A DNA stretch of 39,364 nt from Blastococcus sp. CCUG 61487. GTDB lineage: Bacteria > Actinomycetota > Actinomycetes > Mycobacteriales > Geodermatophilaceae. Positions within the stretch are counted from its first letter, which is position 1. Each line of letters begins with the position of its first letter. The notes under the pieces are model-generated. The model made no database searches. It worked only from the letters and a program-made list of their open reading frames with translations, and was not told the origin of the DNA. Of the stretch, positions 31,218 through 39,364 are shown in pieces. Position numbers and translations under genes: made by a program. The DNA lies in NCBI RefSeq assembly GCF_005222955.1, contig NZ_LWUA01000252.1:1-39364 (forward strand), given 5' to 3'.

Positions 31218-33167
31218 TCACAGCAGCTGGTCGAGCCCCTCGTCGGGCGGGAGCTGCCGACCACCCTCCAGGGGCGGCCGGTGCGGCTGGTCCAGCCCGC
31301 TCATGCGGGCCGCGTGCAGCGCCAGCAGCAGGTTCAGCCGCAGCGTGGGGTCGCTGGTGAACGGGCCCAGCATCCGCTCCAGCTTGCCGATGCGGTAGCG
31401 CATCGTGTTGTAGTGGAAGTGCAGCCGCCGGGCCGACTCCGCGACGTTGAGGTTGGTCTCCAGCAGCACCCGCAGCGTGTCGCGCAGGTCCGCCGAGTCG
31501 GCATCGGTGGCGTCGGCCAGCGGGCCGAGCACCTCGTCGACGTAGGACCGCAGCTCGGTGCTGTCGGGGATCAGGGAGAGCAGCCGGAACACCCCGAGCT
31601 GGTCGAAGTGGGTCACCGAGGACCCGCCGTGGATCTCCTGCCCCACCCCCAGCGCGCGCTGGGCCTGCCGGTGCGCCTCGGCCAGCTCCGACAGCGAGCC
31701 CGCGGGCCGGCCGATGCCGGTGCCGAGCACCCGTCCCAACCGGCGCAGCCGGCCGTTGACCCGGGAGCTGACCGCGGCGACGAGGGCGGAGACCTCCTCG
31801 GGGGTCCGGCCGTCCAGCGGCAGGAGCGTGACGATCTCGGTCGCCAGCCCGGCGACGGCGGCCCCGGCCACCTCGCTCTCCAGCGCGGCTCGCCACCCGT
31901 CGGCCAGCCGGTCGAGGACGTCCAGCGCCCGGGTGGGGTCGCCGGCGGCGTCGGCGACGGTCTCGGTGGCGGTGACCAGCACGGCGACCGGGCCGTCCAG
32001 CCGCCAGCCGAAGGATCGGGTGTAGGCCAGCGTGCGCTCGGTGTGCCCGACCGACCCGCCGACGAGACGGCGCACCAGGTCGCCCTGGAAGCGCAGCTCC
32101 ACGGAGTGCACCGCCTGGAGCCGGATCACCGAGAGCGCGGCGATCACCGCGGCGCGCTCCAGCACCCCGCCGGCGCCCACCATCAGCTCGCCGGTCCGGT
32201 GCACCGCGACCAGCCAGCCGTGCCGCTGGTCGCCGGCCATGATCGGGGCGACGGCGTACTCCCCCACCCCGCCGGGGAGCTGGTGGTGGCCGGGCACCAG
32301 CAGGATGCCGTCGGCCGGTGACAGGTCGGCGTCGGCCAGCACGTCGGCCGGGGTGACCGCCGTCCGGTCCGCGCGCACCCCGGCGAGCCGGCGGGAGGGC
32401 CCCAGCTCCGCCAGTGCGTCGTCCGCCGCCGCGTCCAGCAGCCACAGCCAGTCGCTGATCTCTGTGACGTCGTCCCGCGGGCCGGCGCTGGTGACGACCT
32501 CGCGGTCCGGGCCGAGCCCGAGCACCGCGGCCCCGTCGAGCATGACGGCCAGCCGCTGGGTCACCTCGGCCAGGCCGCCCCCGGTGAGCGCCACCTCCAT
32601 GAACTCGTCGTCCATGCGCGAGGACAGCGCCAGCGCCTGCCCCTGCTTGGTGACGACGGCGCCGAGCACCTCGGACACCACCTCGTCGAGGCGCACCGTG
32701 CCCGGCAGCGCCAGCACCGGCAGTCCGCGGCGGTCGGCCTCGGCGAGCACCTCGGCCGGCACCGGCGGCGGCCCCTCGGCACGCCTGAACGCGAGTGCGG
32801 CGGTGCCCATCGAGTCCAGCCGCTCCACCAGGGCCCGGCAGTTGGCCGCGTCGGCCGGTGGCAACCGCGCGCCCAGGACGACGAGCACGTCGGGCCCGGC
32901 CGCCCCGAGGGGATCGGCGGGGCTGTCGACCACCATGTGGCGCACGGTCCGGGCCAGCCCGGAACGTCCGGCGACGACGGTCGCGCCGGCCAGGCCGGAC
33001 AGCTGGAGCACGTGCTCGACGGTCAGTCCCATGCGCTCCTGCCAGCTCCCCCGGTCGGACGGCGAGGGGTCGGTGCGCGTCGGCTCGTCGACGGCCCAGT
33101 TGCGCCGGAACGGAACCGCCCCGTCACGGTGAGTGGACGCCGAGAGTGAGGTGTCACTATGCGTCAC
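31218..33167 (-). CDS. PucR-family transcriptional regulator
   Basis: 649 residues from the GTG at 33167. The PucR N-terminal domain starts at about residue 46 (MGLTVEHVLQLSGLAGATVV). A central GGDEF-like CdaR/PucR domain follows, and a C-terminal HTH_30 motif lies near 585-625: LRDTLRVLLETNLNVAESAR, then RLHFHYNTMRYRIGKLERML. The family activates purine, allantoin, sugar-acid or other catabolic genes. The first 45 residues are atypical (low GC3 in the first 18 codons), so the true start may be ATG 33032; the GTG has an AAGGGG ribosome-binding-like stretch. It is divergent from an AllH gene across a 292-base gap with a large dyad. Confidence 0.92.
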   Translation of the reverse strand: MTHSDTSLSASTHRDGAVPFRRNWAVDEPTRTDPSPSDRGSWQERMGLTVEHVLQLSGLAGATVVAGRSGLARTVRHMVVDSPADPLGAAGPDVLVVLGARLPPADAANCRALVERLDSMGTAALAFRRAEGPPPVPAEVLAEADRRGLPVLALPGTVRLDEVVSEVLGAVVTKQGQALALSSRMDDEFMEVALTGGGLAEVTQRLAVMLDGAAVLGLGPDREVVTSAGPRDDVTEISDWLWLLDAAADDALAELGPSRRLAGVRADRTAVTPADVLADADLSPADGILLVPGHHQLPGGVGEYAVAPIMAGDQRHGWLVAVHRTGELMVGAGGVLERAAVIAALSVIRLQAVHSVELRFQGDLVRRLVGGSVGHTERTLAYTRSFGWRLDGPVAVLVTATETVADAAGDPTRALDVLDRLADGWRAALESEVAGAAVAGLATEIVTLLPLDGRTPEEVSALVAAVSSRVNGRLRRLGRVLGTGIGRPAGSLSELAEAHRQAQRALGVGQEIHGGSSVTHFDQLGVFRLLSLIPDSTELRSYVDEVLGPLADATDADSADLRDTLRVLLETNLNVAESARRLHFHYNTMRYRIGKLERMLGPFTSDPTLRLNLLLALHAARMSGLDQPHRPPLEGGRQLPPDEGLDQLL

Positions 33168-33198
33168 AGACCGCCCCTTTTCCGTTGCCGATCACGCT

Positions 33199-33242
33199 GT
33201 TGTCTCCCAGGAATCTGTCAGGAGTCCCTGGACGCGGACAAC
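33199..33242. promoter_or_regulatory. Two-part dyad between pucR-like and allH-like genes
   Basis: GTTGTC-N2-CCAGG (33199-33211) and CCTGG-N5-GACAAC (33227-33242) are mirrored about a centre near 33219, with arms of 5 and 6 bases. It lies in the 292-base gap 33168-33459, which has lower GC than the genes around it. It is a candidate PucR operator or control hairpin; no consensus is known to me. The rest of the gap holds no other clear motif. Confidence 0.45.
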
Positions 33243-33459
33243 CAATCTTGGCGAGTTCCGCCATGAGACGGCGTGCGACGCGCCGCATACCGTTCGAAGC
33301 CTGCTCGACCCCGCTGGCAGCGATGCTAGGCGGTCCACCGGGATCCGGTGCTCCTGGGCCCCCTCCCGGCTCCCCGCCCGGTCCGCGGCACGTGGACGTC
33401 GAGCGGGACTCCGACGGGGGCCGGTCTCACCTCCGTCGACCCTCCGGCGAAGGGCCGCC

Positions 33460-34458
33460 ATGCGCACCGTCGACCACACCACGAATTCCCTGGGCCGCGT
33501 TCCCGCGGCCCCCGTGCGGGGAGGTGGGCCGCGCGCCGGCATCCCCCCGATCCCCCATCCCCGGGCCGCGGGATCGGCCACGCGCACCGCGCGCCCCCCG
33601 CGCCATCTGGCCGGCGTGCCCGCAGCAGCCAGCACCGGTGTCGCCACCCTGCTCCGCGGACCCGTCCGGCGGGCACGCGTGGTCGCGAACACGCCGTCCG
33701 GCGTCTACCTCCACGTACCGGGTGAGCGGTCCGGCGACGTCGTCGGCGTGCTGACCAGCGACGCGGTCCGGCTCCCGCTGGGCTGCATGCTGTTCCGCCC
33801 GAGCACCGGCCGGCCGCTCGTGTCGGCGCCCGCGGGCGCCCCCGCGTACGTCGGCAGCGGCCGGATCGTCGTCGGCGAGCTCACCGTCACCGCGGCCGCG
33901 TGGTGGGACCCCCGCCCCCGGCTGCCCACCCCGCGCCCGGCGCTCCTCCCCGAAGGCGTGCGGCAGCTGCGCAACACCCTGTACGGCGAGGGCGTGCCGC
34001 ACAGCGCCTTCTCCCTCCCCGGCATGCCGACCGGCCCCGGCGGTCCGCTGGCCGCGCTCCGCGGTGCGGTCCGTCGGGCCGACCTCGACGCCGCGCTCCG
34101 CACGGCGTCCCGGCTGATCGGCCTCGGACCGGGCCTGACCCCGGCCGGTGACGACGTCATGGCCGGCACGGTGGCGGGTCTGGTGCTGCTGGGCCACCCG
34201 GCCGCCGAGCGGTTCGCCGCGGGCGTCACCGCGCTGGCCGCAGGCCGTGCCGGTGAGCTCTCCCGCGCCCTCCTGGCGCACGCCGCGGCAGGCCGGGTCA
34301 GCGGCGAGTACGCAGCCGTGCTGCACGCCCTCGTCGGCGAGCGGCCGCTCGGTCCGGCCGTGGCCGACCTGCTCGACTCAGGCAGCACCAGCGGCCGGGC
34401 GACGGCGCTGGGGCTGTGCACCGCGATCGACCTCGTCGACCGGACCGGGAGGGGCTGA
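33460..34458 (+). CDS. AllH / DUF2877 family protein (oxamate carbamoyltransferase subunit-like)
   Basis: 332 residues. A disordered Pro/Arg-rich stretch of about 50 residues leads to the DUF2877 domain, recognised by VYLHVPGERSGDVVGVLTSDAVRLPLGCML in parts and above all by RLIGLGPGLTPAGDDVMAG near 225-245. AllH is one of three proteins (FdrA/AllF, AllG, AllH) forming the oxamate carbamoyltransferase of anaerobic allantoin use. Here neither FdrA nor AllG is nearby, so a different or partner-less role is likely. The ATG at 33460 is the first sensible start, with a weak AAGGG site; the frame is open further upstream. A divergent PucR regulator supports a ureide or purine context. Confidence 0.88.
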   Translation: MRTVDHTTNSLGRVPAAPVRGGGPRAGIPPIPHPRAAGSATRTARPPRHLAGVPAAASTGVATLLRGPVRRARVVANTPSGVYLHVPGERSGDVVGVLTSDAVRLPLGCMLFRPSTGRPLVSAPAGAPAYVGSGRIVVGELTVTAAAWWDPRPRLPTPRPALLPEGVRQLRNTLYGEGVPHSAFSLPGMPTGPGGPLAALRGAVRRADLDAALRTASRLIGLGPGLTPAGDDVMAGTVAGLVLLGHPAAERFAAGVTALAAGRAGELSRALLAHAAAGRVSGEYAAVLHALVGERPLGPAVADLLDSGSTSGRATALGLCTAIDLVDRTGRG

Positions 34459-34465
34459 GCAGACC

Positions 34466-34948
34466 TCAACCGACCAGGTCGGCGCCGTCCACCGGGGGCA
34501 GGAGCGGGACCAGCGAGTCCCACTGGGCGATCCGGCAGCCGTCGACCCGGGAGACCGCGAGGTCGACCTGCTGCCCTGCCCAGCGGCCGGCGATCGTCGC
34601 CGTCTGCGGTCCGCCGTACTGCTGGGTGCACCAGACGTCCTCCGGCAGCGGCGCGAACGGGTCGTCCAGGCCGGCGAGGTGCTCGCACGCCGCCGGCGCG
34701 TCGGGGTGGCTGCCCTCGACGACCCCGGCACAGGTGAGGGTCCACAGCTGGGCCGGGCTCCCGTCACCGAGATCGAGCCGGACCTGGAGGTCGTTCTCGG
34801 CCTGGCTGATCCCGCCGGCAGCCGGGCCGCCGTCGCCGTCCGGAGCGCCCGCCGAGGGGGTGGCCGGCTCCTCGCCCTCGTCGGCGGAGCCGCACCCGGC
34901 CAGCGCGAGGACGACGACGGGCAGGAGCCCCAGGAGCAGCCGGCGCAT
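34466..34948 (-). CDS. SSI-family (subtilisin inhibitor-like) lipoprotein
   Basis: 160 residues. A lipoprotein signal has lipobox LAGC (Cys19), followed by an acidic linker and a domain with the Streptomyces subtilisin inhibitor pattern: LTCAGVVEGSHPDAPAACEHL, CTQQYGGP, GRWAGQQV and VDGC. The four SSI disulfide cysteines are present (C73-C88, C107-C138). The residue at the reactive-site P1 position is Gln109 instead of the Met/Lys/Arg of active inhibitors, so protease inhibition is doubtful. It is a membrane-anchored form rather than a freely secreted one. It starts 6 bases after hisG and so is the last gene of the rib-his cluster; that link is probably just transcriptional. Confidence 0.8.
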   Translation of the reverse strand: MRRLLLGLLPVVVLALAGCGSADEGEEPATPSAGAPDGDGGPAAGGISQAENDLQVRLDLGDGSPAQLWTLTCAGVVEGSHPDAPAACEHLAGLDDPFAPLPEDVWCTQQYGGPQTATIAGRWAGQQVDLAVSRVDGCRIAQWDSLVPLLPPVDGADLVG

Positions 34949-34954
34949 CGCTGC

Positions 34955-35815
34955 CTACAGCCGGGAGGCGTGGATGCTGGTCACGAGGATGGCGCGGGCA
35001 CCGAGCTCGTACAGCTGGTCCATGATCTGGTTGGTCTCGCTGCGGCGGACCATCGCCCGCACCGCCGACCAGCCGGGGCGCTGCAGCGGGCTGACCGTCG
35101 GGCCCTCCATCCCGGGGGTGATCTCCGTCGCCTCGGCGAGGATCTCGTCGGGGCAGTCGTAGTCGAGCATCACGTACTGCCGCGCGACCAGCACGCCCTG
35201 CAGCCGACGTCGCAGCTGAGCGACCGCCGGGATCTCCTGGGCGCCCTCGCGGCCCACGAGGATCGCCTCGCTGGCCAGCACCGGCTCCCCGATGACCTGC
35301 AGCCCGGCGGCCCGCAGCGTCGTCCCGGTCTCGACGACGTCGCAGACGGCGTCGGCTACCCCGAGCCGGCACGCGGTCTCGACGGCCCCGTCGAGCTTCA
35401 CCACGTCGGCCCCGATGCCGGAATCCGCCAGGAAGCGCCGCAGCAGCACCGGGTACGCCGTCGCGATGCGCTTGCCCGCCAGCTGCTCGACCCGCTCGAT
35501 GCCCGACCCCACCGGCGCGGCGAAGCGGAAGGAGGAGACGCCGAAGCCCAGCGGCATGACCTCGACCGCGGCCGAGCCGTCCTCCGGCGCCGTCTCGAGC
35601 AGCATGTCGCGCCCGGTGATGCCGACGTCCAGGGTGCCGGAGGCGACGTAGACCGCGATGTCCCGCGGCCGGAGGTAGAAGAACTCGGTGTCGTACTCCG
35701 GGTCGTAGACCACGAGGTCCTTGGTGCTCCGCCGCTGGTGGTAGCCGCTCTCGGCGAGCATCTCGGCCGCGGGCTCGCTCAGGACGCCCTTGTTGGGCAC
35801 GGCGATGCGCAGCAC
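34955..35815 (-). CDS. hisG: ATP phosphoribosyltransferase (long form)
   Basis: 286 residues, the long HisG with a C-terminal ACT-like domain that binds histidine for feedback inhibition. It begins MLRIAVPNKGVLSEPAAEML, then VGITGRDMLLE, then the ATP/PRPP site at DAVCDVVETGTTLRAAGL, and ends at RAILVTSIHASRL. It catalyses the first step of histidine synthesis. A GTG start follows an AGGAG site nine bases upstream. It lies 24 bases after hisE, as in many actinobacteria where hisE-hisG sit together, away from the main his operon. No HisZ is needed with this form. Confidence 0.96.
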   Translation of the reverse strand: MLRIAVPNKGVLSEPAAEMLAESGYHQRRSTKDLVVYDPEYDTEFFYLRPRDIAVYVASGTLDVGITGRDMLLETAPEDGSAAVEVMPLGFGVSSFRFAAPVGSGIERVEQLAGKRIATAYPVLLRRFLADSGIGADVVKLDGAVETACRLGVADAVCDVVETGTTLRAAGLQVIGEPVLASEAILVGREGAQEIPAVAQLRRRLQGVLVARQYVMLDYDCPDEILAEATEITPGMEGPTVSPLQRPGWSAVRAMVRRSETNQIMDQLYELGARAILVTSIHASRL

Positions 35816-35839
35816 GTCAGGAACTCCTAGGGGTCGGGA

Positions 35840-37965
<2,126 letters not shown>

Positions 37966-37969
<4 letters not shown>

Positions 37970-38652
37970 GCTTCCTCCTCGCTGGCGCTCGTCGGGCGCG
38001 TGACCGGCGGTGCTGTATCCCTGCTCGAGCTCGCCAGCTCGCTCGACGAGCGTGCCTCCAGCAGGCGCTCGACGTACTTGGCGATCACGTCGACCTCCAG
38101 GTTGACGGGGTCCCCCGGGGCTCGGGTGCCGAGCGTGGTCTCGCGGAGGGTGGTGGGGATCAGGCTGACCTCGAACCACGGCTCGGGGTCGGTGGCGCTG
38201 CTGACGGCGCTGACGGTGAGCGAGACGCCGTCGACGGCGATGGAGCCCTTCTCGACGACGTACCGGGCGAGGGTCTGGGGCAGCCCGATGCGGACGACCT
38301 CCCAGTGCTCGCTCGGCTCGCGGGAGAGCACGGTGCCGACGCCGTCGACGTGCCCCTGCACCAGGTGACCGCCGAGGCGGGTGTGCGCCGTGACGGCCCG
38401 CTCCAGGTTGACCCGGACACCGGCCTCGGCCTTGCCCAGGCTGCTGCGGAGGAGGGTCTCGGCCATGACGTCGGTGCTCCAGACGCCGTCGCGGACCTCG
38501 GTGACGGTCAGGCAGACGCCGTTGACCGAGATCGAGTCGCCCAGGGCGACGTCCTCGAGGACCTTGCGCGCCCGGATCTCCATCCGGGCGGCGTCGGCCT
38601 GGTCCTCGCGGAGCACCAGGGTGCCCACCTCTTCGACGATGCCGGTGAACAC
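37966..38652 (-). CDS. ribE: Riboflavin synthase alpha subunit, extended C-terminus
   Basis: 228 residues. Two lumazine-binding repeats are present: [10 protein letters not shown] at the very start (first MFTGI-type motif) with [11 protein letters not shown], and the second repeat with [13 protein letters not shown] and [12 protein letters not shown]. It dismutates two lumazines to riboflavin, as a trimer. The normal protein ends near [10 protein letters not shown] (residue 200); the last 28 residues (Ser/Glu/Thr/Pro-rich) are extra and coincide with inverted repeats in the DNA. The GTG at 38652 follows AAGGGAG and lies one base after the ribD stop. Some nomenclatures call this gene ribC. Confidence 0.95.
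37981..38051. repeat. Nested inverted repeats within the ribE 3' extension
   Basis: GCTGGCG (37981-37987) pairs with CGCCAGC (38032-38038), and GCTCGTCG (37987-37994) pairs with CGACGAGC (38044-38051). They lie in the part of ribE coding for the non-conserved C-terminal tail, suggesting a short inserted palindromic element. Confidence 0.5.
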
Positions 38653-38653
38653 C

Positions 38654-39364
38654 TCAGCTCCCTTCCCGGACGGACTGTCGGCCACCAGTGTGCCGGGTGG
38701 GCCGCAGACGGATCTGCACGTCCCCACCCAAGGGGAGGACATCGACCGTCTGGAGCGACAGCGCTCCGCCGATCGAGGAGATTCCCAGGTCACCGACCAG
38801 GGCGGGCCCGGAACCCAGCAGGAGCGGTGCGAGATGCACCACAACCTCGTCCACGAGACCCGCCCGCAGGAAGGCCGCGGCCAGCGTGGGACCGCCTTCG
38901 AGCAGCAGCCGGCGGACGTCGCGGGCGTACAGCTCGGCCAGCAGCTCGGCGGGACCGGCGGCGCGGCTCACCAGCGTGGGCGCGGCGTCGTCCAGCACGC
39001 GGGCGGCCGCGGGCAGCCGGCCCCGGCGGTCGACGACGACCCGCAGCGGCTGCCGGCCGAGGTCCCGCCCGTCGGCGTCGCGCACGGTGAGCTGCGGATC
39101 GTCGGCCAGCACCGTCCCGGAGCCGACGACGACGGCGTCGCAGGTGGCGCGCAACCGGTGGACGGCGGCGCGGGCCTGCTCGCCGGTGATCCAGCGGCTG
39201 CTGCCGTCGGCGGCGGCGACCCGGCCGTCGAGGGTGGCCGCGACCTTCCAGACCACCTGCGGGCGCTGCGCGCGGACACCGAGCAGCCACGACGCCAGGG
39301 CGCCGTCCTCGGCGTCGTCCTGCTCGACGCCCAGCTCCACGTCGATGCCGGCGGCCCGCAGCCG
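38654..39364 (-). CDS. ribD: Bifunctional riboflavin biosynthesis protein RibD, C-terminal part (runs off right edge)
   Basis: The visible 236 codons begin in RLRAAGID, the end of the N-terminal deaminase domain, and contain the whole reductase domain: VVWKVAATLDGRVAAADGSSRW, then VVVGSGTVLADDPQLTVR, then LLLEGGPTLAAAFLRAGLVDEVVV in pieces and the C-terminal LRPTRHTG. RibD deaminates and then reduces the pyrimidine intermediate, with NADPH. Zinc-ligand residues of the deaminase lie outside the window. The frame reaches the edge with no stop, and the GTG at 39340 is internal. The order ribD-ribE-ribBA-ribH is the usual actinobacterial one; any FMN riboswitch would be beyond the edge. Confidence 0.95.
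   Translation of the reverse strand, partial: RLRAAGIDVELGVEQDDAEDGALASWLLGVRAQRPQVVWKVAATLDGRVAAADGSSRWITGEQARAAVHRLRATCDAVVVGSGTVLADDPQLTVRDADGRDLGRQPLRVVVDRRGRLPAAARVLDDAAPTLVSRAAGPAELLAELYARDVRRLLLEGGPTLAAAFLRAGLVDEVVVHLAPLLLGSGPALVGDLGISSIGGALSLQTVDVLPLGGDVQIRLRPTRHTGGRQSVREGS

Overview
The window comes from a very high-GC actinobacterial chromosome. Nearly every codon ends in G or C, GTG starts and 4-base ATGA/GTGA stop-start overlaps are common, and intergenic gaps are short. The gene content (DtxR/IdeR-type iron box, DUF3516 helicase, DUF222-HNH '13E12' protein, ECF42 sigma module, hisE-hisG beside rib genes) suggests a Geodermatophilaceae-like organism (Blastococcus, Geodermatophilus or Modestobacter). 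That placement is inference from gene content, not a database match. I see no tRNA, rRNA, CRISPR array, intact insertion sequence or prophage.

Layout. 1-2.4 kb: the end of an unknown gene, a siderophore-binding lipoprotein behind an iron box, and a methyltransferase coupled to a thioredoxin-reductase-like flavoenzyme. 3.3-4.6 kb: a divergent XRE-cupin regulator and a GNAT acetyltransferase. 4.7-6.6 kb: a DGPF/YCII protein, ECF42 sigma factor and DUF1905 protein with a candidate ECF42 promoter. 6.6-8.2 kb: ArfB ribosome rescue factor, a stress-type SDR and a 52-residue gene that is easily missed. 8.3-10.9 kb: a Ski2-like DUF3516 helicase. 11-15.2 kb: envelope genes (DUF4349 lipoprotein, unknown lipoprotein, two coupled TSUP transporters, a Pro/Ala-rich membrane protein). 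15.3-18.1 kb: an LLM flavoenzyme coupled to a trehalose-synthase-like GH13 enzyme. 18.1-19.9 kb: a deleted alpha/beta-hydrolase remnant and a DUF222-HNH protein. 19.9-25.7 kb: HrpB helicase, MalQ, small proteins and a DUF998 membrane protein. 25.7-28.7 kb: Acg-family nitroreductase, EamA transporter, NAD(P)-binding protein. 28.8-31.2 kb: an XRE-MurA fusion, a triple-hairpin intergenic region and an SDR. 31.2-34.5 kb: a PucR regulator divergent from an orphan AllH (DUF2877) protein. 34.5-39.4 kb, minus strand: ribD-ribE-ribBA-ribH-hisE-hisG followed by an SSI-like lipoprotein.

Functionally, the rib genes supply flavin (FMN/FAD) and the window also encodes several flavoenzymes. MalQ and the GH13 enzyme belong to alpha-glucan/trehalose metabolism. 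Each of the regulators (XRE-cupin, ECF42, PucR, XRE-MurA) lies next to its likely target or controls itself. The most unusual item is the XRE-MurA fusion: a MurA-type enzyme with an intact active site joined to a HipB-like DNA-binding domain, with a perfect inverted repeat of HipB-operator geometry just before its own start codon.
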